Positions 11,421-23,128 of a stretch of 64,000 bases of DNA are shown here, piece by piece. The notes under the pieces were generated by a model, which ran no database searches, was not told the origin of the DNA, and saw only the letters and a program-made list of their open reading frames with translations. Origin of the DNA: Amoebophrya sp. A120 (Eukaryota; Sar; Dinophyceae; Syndiniales; Amoebophryaceae); the NCBI GenBank assembly GCA_905178155.1, contig CAJINV010000005.1, positions 545,715 through 609,714 on the forward strand, written 5' to 3'. The translations under genes and the position numbers were made by a program. Each line of letters starts with the position of its first letter. Position 1 is the stretch's first letter.

Positions 11421-14400
11421 GCAAGAATAAAGTTAAAGATCAGACAGGACAGTTATGTCATTCTGAACTTGGTTCGCGTGTTGAGCTTGTTGAGGAGCAT
11501 AGTTCTGCTTGGATGTATCACTATCTCTTCTCCCTCTATAAAAGACGCCGCCCTGTGCGTCGGTAGTGCTTTTTGAGGTTCTCGTTCCCCATCTATTTCT
11601 CTCGCTCCGCAGGTCATCGCTTCGTTAGGTCCGAGCGCTAGAGGGGGGCGTGCTATTTCCAGGAGCCTGGAAAGGCTTTGCCAACGCCATCAATTGCAAT
11701 CGCTCAAGAGAATCGCGCTCGTTGCGACTCCGGCAGAGTGGACAAACAAGTTGTGCGCGAAAAACACATAGGACACGGATGTGAAAAACACACACGAAGC
11801 GGGGCACCTGTCCGGAGAACTCGCATTCTTGAGGCGAATGCGCACATCCTTTCTGCGCCGACTGAATGGGCGGCGTATGTTGATGGGGTCGATCAGAACA
11901 TTGCGTCCGAGGCCTGGCAACCTCAAGCTCCACAGCCTGGATGGTTGTAGACGACGGCGCCGCCACGCACAACAACACGGCCCCGGCTGGGGGTGGGGAT
12001 TCTCGCTGAACGGCCGCGGGCGAGCGGGCATTGATTGGCGCCCGCGCGCCCCACACCGACATAGGCGCACCGAGTGCCGAGGAGGGGTCGCCAAGAAAGA
12101 AGCTCGCGCGCGTGCACCCGGGGCCCGGAGGGAGCGGGCAGCCGGTGGCGCGCGCATACGGGGCACAGACAGGCAACGACTGGGCCGCGGTTGGAAGGGC
12201 CTGCCGCCCCATTGGCCGGATCCCGCGGGCGCGCGGACTTACGCAGCCGCGCGCGCGCGCGCAATTGCCCAAACAAGATAGACGGAAAGGGCGGGCGCCA
12301 GGCCCCCCCGGCCCAGGGAGGGGGGCTCCCACTGGCGCTGTGCTTGGGTCGGTGCTTGGATCGCCGGCGCGCTCTGCCTTCCGTCGGCCGCGCATCATTC
12401 TCATTTGCCGGGTGCGGATGTTTTCTAACTCTTTCGCCCCAGTGGCCCAAGGGACCACGCCGGGGCGTCCCGCCCTCGGTTTGCCAGCCCCCCGCCCCGC
12501 CCCCCCGCCCGGCGTCCGCGGCGGGCGCGCAGGTGATCCCGGCGCCCTGTGCTGTTTCTTCCGCCTGGCGCGTCGCGCCCGATGTGTCTGAAGGCGCCCG
12601 CGAAGCCCAGGCGCGTGAAATCCGCCGAGCAGAAGTATCCGCCAGACCTCCCTCGTTGTCACATGGATCGAGGAGGAGTTGCGCCCCACGCCCTCTTTCT
12701 CGCGTCGACTCTTGCGAGAGGGATGGGGGGCACCGCTCCGCGCCGAGCACTGGGCGACTGCACAGCGAAGACCTTTGCCCGGCTAACTCGGCCCCTAAGC
12801 GGAGGAGTTGCCGAGGGGTTTTTGGCCAAGGCGTGCACGAGGTAGGCGAAAATGCCCGCCGCAATCAGAAATATGCCGCGACACTTGAGCACCAGCCGGG
12901 ATTTGGCCCGAAGGTGCGCGCTACCAACCACACCGCCGGCCAGGAAGTCCCGGCGCGGATCGGGCAACCCCTTCCGGCCTTTCTGCGTCATATACTAACG
13001 CCCCCGGGCATTCTGCGCCCCGGGGTGCGACGAACCGGCCGGCCCGGCAAGGGGGCGCCCAATTTGTGGCGGCGCCAAGCGCCCGGGGCTTCAATCAATC
13101 ACGACCGAAACCGGGGGGGCCGCGCGCCTCCAAGCGAGCCCCATCGGGCCGCACGGCGGCTGCCAGGCAAAAAGGCGCGGATGTCCGCGCGCCTAAAAGG
13201 CTTCCGGGGCCCTGGGTGGTCGGTGGCGCGCAAGGCCCTCAACCGGGTGGGCCGACACCCGCCCGCGATGCGATTTCCCGCGATTCCTGTGCAGATTCCT
13301 GCTTCCACTTCTCGAATTCATTGCGTTCTTCTTCCGTCGCCACAGTCGCAAATTTCCGGCGCTCACTGTGTGAGCAGGGTGCGTGTATCAACCTGCAGGC
13401 CGCGGCACTTTTTACGCGCCATCTTCGAAAACAAGAGCCGAAGATGGATTGATAGACGCCAAAGGAGGCCAACCAAAAAAATGGGCGCCACGAAGAAGAT
13501 AAATAATCCAGCGGCCGCCTGGCCCCGGGTGCGCGTCTAGTTCTCCGCGAGGGACAGCAATGGCGCGGCACGGCCGTGGCACGCAAAAGCAGCCAAATGC
13601 CCTGGCGGCTGCGCGCTTCTTTTGGGCAAGCGATGCCAAAGCCCCTCCCCTCATCCCTCTAATTTTTTTGGGCCGCCGCCGCGGCGATCCACGTGCGCCC
13701 AGGCCTCCAAAGGCGCGCCCGCTCAAACATGCCGCGGAGCACTACAGGCGCGGGAACGTGGTGCGGTGTCCGTGCGCTCCCTCGGAAAAATTCGAAGAGA
13801 TAAAACCATACCTACGCGCGCAGGTGCGCCGCGATGGAGTCGCACTCAGATGGGCATCATGAACACATGACTCTTTCGGAAACAGGGCACAGGTTGCTCG
13901 TACGGGAGGAAGATTCTGTCAGCCGCAATACCAATAGCGACGTCCCGCCAAATATTATCGGATGTATCTTTCGAAGACATGGTTTCGAGGGAAAGAGGAA
14001 TGAGTTTCACTGGTACTTTGATCGCGGATAGTTGGAAAAGTACTGCATGTTGTCGTGGACACATTCACACTATTATAAAAAAGAAGTAGATGGTGATGGT
14101 GCTTTGTCTTTGCTTATTGTTCTGTCACTTGGATGAGCGAAGGCGAACAGTAGGCGAGTCCGTTTTTCAGAATGAATTCGATGACGATGATGCTCGTTTT
14201 TTCCTGAAGCTTCACCCTTCGAGAGACGGAGGCTCTTCATCCAATGGAAAAACCGTCCGTCGTTGTACATGCTGCAGAGGTCTTCATCTTCTTACCTGAG
14301 AGTGAATAGATTTTTTTTTCCTTTAATTTAAAGTTCCTGCATATTGACTCAAAGTCCCCTTCCTTCACGATACAGTATCACTTCTTTCAGCAGCACTCTA

Positions 14401-14464
14401 TTAATTGGATGTGCAAGAGGAAAAGGAATAAAAGTCCGATGAAATTATCTTACGCACCTCATCC
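11421..14464. other. Gene-free stretch with GC-rich island (about 11900-13800)
   Basis: Between about 11900 and 13800 the DNA is GC-rich and carries very long open frames on both strands, including one of nearly 490 codons on the plus strand. All translate to Arg/Pro/Ala/Gly-rich sequence without domain signatures, and overlapping frames are open at the same places. From 13850 to 14464 composition is ordinary and I see no gene. I treat the whole stretch as intergenic. Confidence 0.6.
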
Positions 14465-17400
14465 TCATTTCCAGTCATCCATCTTGTGCCAACTCCCCTC
14501 CGAGCTGTCCTTGTCGTCCTTGACAATACCGGATCCCGCACTGTTCGCACTCCCTCCCCAGTTTTTCGAGCTCCAACTCTCGTCGTTTCCCCAATGTGAC
14601 GAAGAGGAACCCCCCGCGGCGTCGTACCAGGAGGAGCTCGCGCTCGAATTCCAGTCATCACCGTAATTTGACGTGTTGCTCCCCCAGTCGGAATAAGCAG
14701 AGGAAGTCGCACTCGCACCCGCTCCATAGCTGTTCGCACCTTTGTTCGAATCAGCCTCGTTGTCTCCTGTTCCTGTCATAACTCTATCGCCTTGCTTCGG
14801 GGCATACTTTTCTTCCCACCAAGACGTCGCGTTTCCGTTCCAGTCGTCGTACGTCGAGGATGAAGATCCGGCGCCGCCACCACCAGCTGTGGAAGCGGTG
14901 GACCAGTTGTCTCTTTCAAGAGCCCTAGTTTCCGCAGCGCGTCCTCTGTTTCGGTCGTGGGTCACTGAGGAGCAATTTGACCCCGTAGTTGCAACAGTGC
15001 TGCTCGCAACACTCGCACTCGACGCGGCTGGATTATTCCCCGTTGCTGTTTCACCATTGACAGGAGGTCGTGCCTTCGACGAGGACTTCTTATCGGCGAT
15101 AGCAGTCTTGAGCACCGGCAGTGCCTCGTGCTTCAACATGTCGTAAAAATCTTTCAGCTCTGCCTTGCTGGAAGGGCCGTAGTTGTCCTTTTTCAGCAAC
15201 CAATCCAAGATGGTAGACCTGGGGTTTTGGTGGGGGTACAGTGATGCAGTCTGTCATATTGCACGTGAAAGACACTGAATTTGCTCAGTGCTAGTGCTCG
15301 AAAGCAGAAAAAAGTCTTCTATCTACTTACGGCGTGAAATGCTTCTCCGGTGCCGCGCCACGGTCCTGTGCAGCAGCCGCAGCCGCCTGCTCTTTCTGTT
15401 TTTGCTTGTTCAATTCGTTCTGTAAATCCACACACTCCTGCCTGGTCCTCTGGTGGTCTGCCATTTCCTTGCTCAGTGCCCGTTCACATGCATCCTTGTC
15501 ATTCCGTAGTTCTTTCAGTTCCTCTTGTAGCGCATCAATACGCTTCGCCGCATTCACATTCATCGGGGTGTTCTGTTCGGCGGTGGCCCTTGCTTGGAAC
15601 GTGTTTGTTGGAGGAGGAACAGCACTTCCTACCGGTGCCCGATGCAGCTCGGGCTGATGGGCCAAAGGCTGGCGGCCAGTGGCGTGCGTGTTGCTGTACT
15701 GGGTGGCGCTCGCACTGTAGCTGGAAGCGGTACCTGGTCAAACGTTGTCTGGCAACGGTATCTATGTACGTGTTTGCAAGACATATCATTTTCATGAGAA
15801 GTACTTTGGAGTGCTTGCGCTCGTAAGTACATCAACATGTGCATCGACGGCATGCATAGAAAGATAAAAATCCGAGAAGTACCGTAAGAAAATCCCCCTT
15901 GTGCACTCGATCTGTTACATCCGGTCACACTGGATGCGCCCGTTACTGAAGATCCTCCGCTCGGGTTGTGTTGCACTTGTTGCAAGTTTGCAGCGACCAA
16001 GTGTCCAGTAGCGCCGGGTTGCTGTAGTTTTTGGATTTGGTGCGAAGAATTCATGAACATGATCTCAGGTTGTAAAAGTTAAATTGATCTTTCTCTCATT
16101 GCGAGATGAAAATGCGCTTTGGCACAAGCTGGGACGACAAAACAGCGGCTGCGCATGAGCGGTAGAAAGAATGAAAAACCCGACGAGTGGCAGCTTATCT
16201 ATCAACAGCTTATACCAGCCCATCCCGAATGCTTCCCCACTTTTTGAACCCTTTCGGCACGTTTACCCCTTCGGCGATCTCCTCGCAGCGCAGCGGCAGC
16301 GGCATGTTTTTGCAGCGGTATTACAATGAAAAACGCCCCCCACCCCAGAATTTGCAAAAGTTTCTGATGCAAAGTTTCGCAATGAAAACTTTTTGTCTTG
16401 CATGAAAGGATTAGGAGTCTTTCTGGTGCAGAGTTTACATCTAGGCTCGCAAGGTATCTCTTGCATTAGAGATTCGGCTGGTGCAAGGCTCTTTGCAATC
16501 CAAATTTGAGCTCTTCAGGATGGAAAATAATTTGTGATGCTGATACATGCAAGACGGGGAATGTTTCTATTGGAAAGGTTTGCAATGCAACTGCTGCCAA
16601 GTTCTGGGGTGCGGGCATTTTTCACTGTAATAAGCGGCGCCGGCTCTTCTCGATCATGTCCGGCGTCATGGTTTCCAAGGTGAACCGTATCAAAAGTAAA
16701 AGTGTCTGGGTCTGGAAACTTGTGATGCTGGGTGGGTGGCGTCTCATGATGAGGCTACAGATGCTGGCTCAGCATGACAAGTTTCTGAGCTCCTAGGTGT
16801 TGCCTATTCTGCATGACAAACTGCGCTTCTGCATCACAGAAAAACGGAGCTCTTGGGTAACGTGCATCACAGATTTAAGGGTCATGCCAGACAAGCATGA
16901 CAAACATGAATTCTTCCTGACCCAGACATTTTTACATTTGATAAACCGGTCCAGGTTGTCATACGCCAGTCCCTTCCGGTGCGTGTTGGAGTTGGGCGTG
17001 TGGGAGCCGTTGATCTTCGTCGGCTTGCTCCACTGCGCATAACAGAGCCTGCAGCGAAGCTCTGGCCACCCATTGTGGTCGATCAGCTCGTAGTACTGTG
17101 GATTTGTAAACAATTCCATCAGATACTCGGGCTCTTCGATCTTCCCGTCGTAATCCCACTGCGTCTTCGGGATTGGCCTTCCGTAGCAATCGATCGGCTT
17201 CAGGGAGAAAAGATCAATCTCCTCTTCCTCCACATCCTCGCAAATGGTTGACATGTTGTTTCCACCATGACCGCGAAACGCCGCGCCCTGAGCAAACTGC
17301 TGCTGGTTCATTGCGGATGCGGAGCTCGGCCAGGCGGACGAATGATACGAAGTTGCGGAGGAGTGGCTGTTATAGCTGACCTCGGACGACATCGTGGTGA

Positions 17401-18405
17401 AAAGCATGTCTGAATCAAAGCAATAAATTTGAGATAGTTCTGTATGTTATTTACGCAACTCTATAGCGCGAAGCGCTGAGCAAAGCATCGGGATTGAGAA
17501 GCCACGACAAGCGATCACATGCTTCTACGCAGCAAACGAAACTATGAAGGTACATCCATTGTTTTATTGCGTTTCAACGCAAAGAAAAACTGACCATGTG
17601 TACTAGCTGCGCTAAATCGTATATGTAGGAGACGTTCGGCGGTGTCCGAGCTGAAAGTGAACAAGTTTTGAAGATCTTTTGACCCAGACCTGCACACTAT
17701 CTCCATAAAACGCGTGTCGTCATCGTAACCGGAGTAGCAACTGGCGTTGCTTGACCCACCTCCGCCATTCGACGTCGTGAAACGTTTCTCCTCTTTAACC
17801 GGGCGCGGCACGAAGGACCGGTCGACCTCCTGCGCTGCGATGGCGCCACCGTCCGTGGGTTTGCAGACCGTTCCGAACTTGTCCCGGTAGTTCATGCCGT
17901 CAGTGGGGAAGGGGATCGCCCCCTGCTCGATTTTCTCGAGATATTTGTTTTTCAGTTCGTAGGATTGCGTCTGGACGTTCGACCGGTGCTTCGAAGCGAC
18001 CAGGTGGTCGTTTCCGGCTTGTTTATTACACAATAAACAATACACCTGCGATAGTACGAAGAGAGCAGAAGTTTGACCGTTTCCTGGTGGAGAGGACACA
18101 GCGTCCACTCGGTGTTTCTTTGTTCCAGAACAAACACGTTGATGGTGGATACATTTACCTAGCGTTCAATGTCGACATGGCAAAAATTCCAAGAAAAGTT
18201 CAAGCGCTCATCCAATAGATACGTGCGCCTGCCACGTGCTGCTCCACCGGTTTTCGAAGCAGTACGGCATGGCGATGATCCGCCATTTTTCCGGGACGTG
18301 GGTATCGTCGGGTTTGGAGCAAAACTTCTTTCCCAAATGGTCCACGACGAGAATCTCCTGCTGGTTCAGGTGGTTCAAATCGAAAAATGTTGCGTCGTCC
18401 ACCAT
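14465..18405 (-). CDS. Tandem paralogue A: two U1-type zinc fingers plus coiled coil, about 860 aa
   Basis: Proposed exons: 18405-18223, 18045 to about 17603 (3' limit uncertain), 17409-16944, 16682-16633, 16313-16216, 16063-15883, 15733-15331 and 15218-14465. The second finger shows CRLC and then two His; the first shows CLLC with HLVASKH. Both match the C-x2-C...H-x5/6-H spacing of U1-C/matrin-like fingers that bind RNA. A conserved segment ending EGVNVPKGF follows, then Ser/Gln-rich sequence, a coiled coil (near RIDALQEELKELRNDKDA) and a Trp-rich tail ending KMDDWK. Two exons are split by introners at 16319-16632 and 16688-16943; removing them restores alignment with paralogue B. The part from 16063 onward could be a separate gene (ATG at 16060), but phase and the layout of B favour one gene. 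An RNA-related role is inference from the fingers. Confidence 0.65.
16319..16632. mobile_element. Introner-like element, family 3 (314 bp)
   Basis: Terminal inverted repeats begin TATTACAATGAAAAACGCCC at the left and TATTACAGTGAAAAATGCCC in reverse at the right, both followed by a CACCCCAGAA stretch. The flanking 5-bp duplication is AGCGG (16314-16318 and 16633-16637). It interrupts paralogue A inside codons for RRRC. Excision with one duplication copy gives SRRRCKNMP, which aligns with SVRNCEGMP of paralogue B. Family mate: 62305-62605. Confidence 0.88.
16688..16943. mobile_element. Introner-like element, family 1b (256 bp)
   Basis: The minus-strand 5' end reads TATCAAATGTAAAAATGTCT and the other end is its imperfect inverse, with GTCTGGGTC next to it. 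The 5-bp duplication is AACCG (16683-16687 and 16944-16948). Removal gives NLDRFTLETMTPDMI in paralogue A, which aligns with AVKKYRMQVMTEQEI in paralogue B. The internal sequence is a close copy of the element at 47475-47726. Confidence 0.9.
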
Positions 18406-19449
18406 GGTAAAGGCGGTACTAGTGGGACCACCTCCGAAGCGGAGGTCGGTTTACCTGCAAGAACGGGACGATGTGATAAAACGGGACGATAGCCACGTCT
18501 TGACGGCTTCTGCAGGAACGTGGCGGAAACCTCGGCGTTCTCCTGCTGCACACGTCCGTCGAAAATCTAAGTACCTCCGTAAGTGAATTTACTTAAAGTG
18601 AACAAAAGCACTTTGGCTTTATTTGTCGTTGGAGAGATTTCAGTTACTTCGTTCAATTTGGAGTAGAACAGCTTTACAACGAAAGAAGTAGTAGCAACTC
18701 GAAAAACATCATAAAAATATTCAAGAAAATCGGCGATTTTCATCAGTGGTGTGTACATGTAGTCGATCTAGATGAAGTACAAGTCTAGCGTGTATCATCT
18801 CTACTTGCTCCAAGCGTGAATATTGCTATTGTGTAGCAATAACAAGAACGGTAGACCTGTATGATCCAGAACCAAGATCCATATCCAGCAATAGCCCCGG
18901 AGAAGAAAAATCCGTTGCAAACGATCATTAAGAACCACAACTAGAAGGATCTAGGAAGAGACCCGTATGCAGATCAGACACGGCTGATCTTGGTCTTACT
19001 TTCCATTCACAGCGGTACCAGTAGCATCAACGGAGTCTACTTTCAGTGGATCAGTAGCATTAGCATGAGCTTCCACATCAAAACGCTGGCCACCACGACG
19101 AACTCCTCCATGTAGCTTAGGTGCAATCTTCCATCTATTCCACAAACTATTTTTCTTCATATACCGTGGGCAAAGAACATAAATGGAACCCGCAAACGAA
19201 AAAGCACTGGAGTGCGCGCTCACAACAAAAGCAGGAAATTTCATAATTGAGTGCTCGCTCTTATTCGAGGAGAGAAGCAGATCATGATGAATATAAACGG
19301 CTTCGATATTTCCATTTTTCCGCATGATGAGGTAATGTCAGTCCGATGCGTGCTGCCAACACGTGAGGAGGAAGAGGACGATGTTCGGTGAGGATATCAT
19401 CGATACCATGTGTGTCGAGCGCTTGCGCGGAGCGACTCTCAGTTAACAT
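18406..19449 (-). other. Intergenic stretch with a weak 109-codon frame (18996-19325)
   Basis: This lies between the start of paralogue A and the end of paralogue B. A minus-strand frame opens with ATG at 19325 and ends at 18996, and its translation is of ordinary composition (Lys/Arg-rich middle, KLHGGVRRGGQRFD). Its stop sits in a GTAAG context, so it might be an exon of an unresolved small gene. I found no homologous domain, splice partner or upstream signal and give it only low weight. Nothing else was seen here. Confidence 0.3.
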
Positions 19450-22360
19450 TCAGCACTGCTCAACATCACTATCTTCAACATCGGAGAAGTGAACTCGCAA
19501 AGATGTTTCGGGAGAATGCTCCTTGATGGGATGTCGCTTCTGGGTTTTGGCTTTCTCGTACTCGTTCTCCGCATAAAGATCGCTTCGTCCTGCCGTGTCT
19601 TGGTCTTCGCTCTCACCCAACATCCTGCTGCGCTTTTTCTCCTTGTTTTTGTCTTTTTTCCTGGTTCTGGTTGTATTCCTGGAGCTGCTGATCTCTACCT
19701 CTACGGCGTCCCGTCTGGATCTCTGCTTTCCTCGTCTCTCTCCCTCGGAGGGTGGCGAGGACTCGTCTGATGAGGATGTCTCAAGAAGAAAGCTACAGCC
19801 GCAATCGCCGGCCTCTCGTGCCTTGTTGCCGCTCCTGCCATCTCCACCCGCACCCGCGGCATTCGACATCTGGGCTGAGCTGCTGCCTGGTGACTCCAGC
19901 GACTTCTCAAGGAGCATGGAGGCCCCGTCGCTGCCAACGAAACTCGCGTCGCCATTACAAAAGTGGTTCCTCAGCCGTTGCACAGCCTCTGCAAGCTTCT
20001 CGACCTGAGGAAGAGTGATCATTTTCTGCGGTTCCTTTCTACCAACCCTCTTCAGCCACTTCGCAACCCCCTCTGGCGTCCATTTTTCTCGTTCTTTGGC
20101 AAGGTCGTCGCTCGCGTCCTGTAAGTCTTCCCTGGCGCGCGCGAGCTTCTTCTCGAGCTTGAGCGTTTTAAGAACATGCTTGTGATTCTCTGCCACTACC
20201 TGGGATTTCTTTTCCCCCACATCAAAAAGCATCTGCTGCTTCTCTTCAAGCTTCTCATGTGCCTTGTCGAGCTTTTTTTCCGCTATTTCCAGTTTGTCCT
20301 GCGCCGCGTTTCGCTCCTTTCGCAAATCGGCATTCTCAGCTCGAAGCCTCTGCAATTCTTCTTGGCCCACCAACGGTTGTCCTCTTTGTCGGTACTGCGT
20401 ATGATCTTGTTGCTGGGAGAAAGCAGCTGTATTTCTGTTGTGGACTTGTTGAGTACGAGACGGAGGTGCTGGCGTTGTTTGAACTGTGATAGAAGATTTT
20501 GGAAGAGAAAATTGAGCATGAAACTATTATCACGCTCATGCGGATGGCGAAGTGTTAAAGTCTCGCTAGCCGATATGGAGTGAAGAACGACACTACCAGG
20601 GAACCTCATTGTTGATCATGAAGCTGTAGCTGAACTAAAGCCGATTAATCTGAGCGCATGAATCACGGCCGTGAAAGCGCCCTTACCTGTAGTTTCGGAG
20701 TGGGATGAACAGCTCGACGCAGCACTGCTCTCCACATCGTTCGGTACGACTGACGCTGGCGCCGGACGGCACAGCAGCTGTGGGCCACCAACAGACCTAC
20801 TGGTGGCCATGCTCTGTCCGCCGGTAATACTACTGTTGGAAAAGGGCGGAGCGTCGCCTCGGCGCCGTATTGGATAATTCCCGGCTTGCGAATACCCGAC
20901 AGGAACATTAACTCCTTCCACCAGCTCCGGAAGCGGCCTGGGCATCCCTTCGCAATTCCGGACGCTTTCTGCAATCTCCTGTTCCGTCATGACTTGCATC
21001 CGGTACTTTTTTACAGCGTCGCCCGCCCGGTAGACCGCGTCCTTATGCTTTTTACCGTCCGGCGTATGTGCGTGCGTGATTTTCGTCGGCGGCTGGGGCA
21101 TGTATTCCATGCAGAGCACACAGCGTAGCTGCGCATACCCGTGGAAGGCGAAGAGCTCGTAGCGCTCAGGGTGGTTGTAGATTTCGAGAAGGTATTCTGG
21201 GTGCTCAACTTTCGGGTTCGGTAGATATCGCCATGCGATGTCCGGCGGAATGGGTCTGCCGAATCGGTCGAGGGGCCGCAGCTTTTGCAACTCTCGGTCT
21301 GGTGGGATCATATTGGGTCTCTGACCAGCTGCACCTGAAGCGCCGCTTCCGAAATAGGGTCTTACCTGTGTAGTTTCTGTCGCAGCACTACAACTGCTGT
21401 AGGACCTGGCACTACTGCAAGAGCTGCCTCCTCCTGCACCTCCGTAGAAAAGTGAACGCTGACCGGCGTCGCTCCGCCCGTACACACTGTAGGCCGACTT
21501 CGGGACGTTGTTCGCTTCTCCGCCAAGCGCGATCCCCTCGTCGTCCGTTTCCCTCTCGCTTTCACTATCGCCGAGAAGGGTACAGGACGCAGCAGCGGAT
21601 TGGCTTCTAGTTCTAGGGCTGCTGCAGCTGCTGGCACCGCTACTGCTCGCCCCAAGAGGTCCCGCTCTACTGCAAGAGGTATTTTTCATGCGAGCACCGC
21701 CTAAATCAGGCTTTGGCTGCGGCGGGAAAGCGTCCGGGTGCGTGGACCGGTCCACGACCGATCCGTACCGATCACGGTAATTCAGTCCATCTGTGGGGAA
21801 CGGGATCTCGCCGCTTTCGAGCTTCCTGCGGTACTCGTTGCGGAGCTCTGCCCCTGCCCAGGGGCGGCGGCGGCGGTGCTCCTGCGCAACAACGTGCTCG
21901 CTCGTTGCGATCTTGTTACAGATCAGACACCGGATCTGGTCGTAGCTCTGCTCGAAAACGTTCACGTAGGCCCAGGGCTCCGCCGGGATAAGCCACTTGT
22001 TGGGTGCCATCGTCTCATCGGGGATGAGGTCGGTGAAAATCCAAGGATAAAACTGTGCATAGTGTAAACTAATTGTCTTTGGCGGAAAACAGCATAGCAT
22101 GACAAACGAACCTGTCATTCATGACAGCGAAAAGTTTCCAAGCTCACGCACTATGTGAAAACACTCATGCGACTCACTAGCCTATGCCTACGACGCATGT
22201 CCAGCATGACAAGTGTAAATGTCATGCACTTATGCACTGCTTTTTGTTTTTCTTGCATAGTGAAGGGGGTCCCGTTTATATCTGGAATCCAGCAGTTCTC
22301 GCGGTTCAGGTCTGCGAGATTGAACTTCGGCGGTTCATCAGTGCCCAGATCGTCTGCCAT
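19450..22360 (-). CDS. Tandem paralogue B: two U1-type zinc fingers plus coiled coil, 840 aa
   Basis: Proposed exons: 22360-22238, 22052-20687 and 20483-19450, all GT-AG and in phase (2523 nt). The first finger is CLICNKIATSEHVVAQEH. A conserved block FPTDGLNYRDRYGSV follows, then Ser-rich sequence, the block LRPLDRFGRPIPPD, the second finger (CVLC...HAHTPDGKKH) and EGVNVPVGY. The C-terminal third is a strong coiled coil of Glu/Lys/Leu heptads starting near QEELQRLRAENADLRKERN, then an acidic/basic polar tail. The donor ACAG/GTAAGG at 20687-20686 joins zinc-finger and coiled-coil parts; without it there would be two genes (stop at 20616, next ATG at 20609). It lacks the two introners of paralogue A. 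The likely role is an RNA-binding or scaffold protein, inferred from the fingers. Confidence 0.7.
22053..22237 (-). other. Intron of paralogue B with 8-bp direct repeats at its edges
   Basis: The intron can be drawn as GT (GCA/GTGCAT) to AG (GCACAG/TTTTAT), phase 0. The octamer ACTATGCA (minus strand) occurs near both ends, at 22261-22254 and 22063-22056, and the interior carries the GCATGACA words common inside introners. It may be a decayed or differently bounded introner that acquired canonical splice sites. Confidence 0.4.
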
Positions 22361-23128
22361 TTTGTAAATGTACGGATCAATGAAAAAGAATGAAGAACGA
22401 CATAAATCACATAAGAAAGTACGTTGCCGAAATACGAAGACAAACAAGTAAAAGCTGATGACTTTGCGCACCAAATATTTGTAGGGTTTAGTTAACTCTG
22501 GGCAGAGACCTTGTGCTCTTGTCCTTGTGCAGCAATAGAAGTGTTATCGTAGAGGCCGAGTCCTCGTCGTTCTTAATTTTCGAAGAGTTTCAATTCACGT
22601 CGATAATACGTCTTCGCCTCCAGAACCAGATAGGGATTAGACACGCTCCCACGATATACATGCTACTTCACACATGCACATCATCTAGAACTACCAGCAT
22701 AACACGTGGTGGCGATCTTCATGTTGTAAAGAAGTGATCAGTGTTGCAGTGGTAGTCGAAAGAAACAAAGTAATCACAAATGCTTCGTTGATCTTTCTCA
22801 ACATCTGTATGAGGATCACAACGCGTGGTCTTGTTGTGTATTCTTTATCTGCACAGACAAGACGAAGACGAGCCTCATCGACAAAAAAAAAGACGGAGCG
22901 GCGAAAGTGGAACAAATGGAGGTTCTTACCGACAGACAAAGAGGCTGATCCTGATGTGACGGTGGTTGAACCATGCCTCAATAACCCAAGCACCAACCGG
23001 TTTCGCTTTTATTAGTTTGACGTAGCTACAACCAAGTCGCTCGAAGGATGGATAAGTCATTTTTTTCACAATTAATTGTCGCACAATGTATCGCCCTAGA
23101 ACTTCTAGTACGATGACTGTCATCTCTT
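22361..23128. other. Intergenic, nothing recognised
   Basis: This separates paralogue B from the next gene. Frames are short and broken on both strands. No repeat, RNA gene or promoter motif was recognised. Confidence 0.6.

Noticed and set aside
12074-13540. 488-codon plus-strand open frame in a GC-rich island
   Set aside because: Several other frames are open over the same bases, the translation is Arg/Pro/Ala/Gly-rich throughout without motifs, and it opposes the direction of all supported genes.
14465-16060. Independent 444-aa gene starting at ATG 16060
   Set aside because: The exon extends upstream to an AG at 16064 in phase with a GT donor at 16215, and paralogue B has the same zinc-finger then coiled-coil order, so I prefer one gene; the alternative is kept in the feature note.
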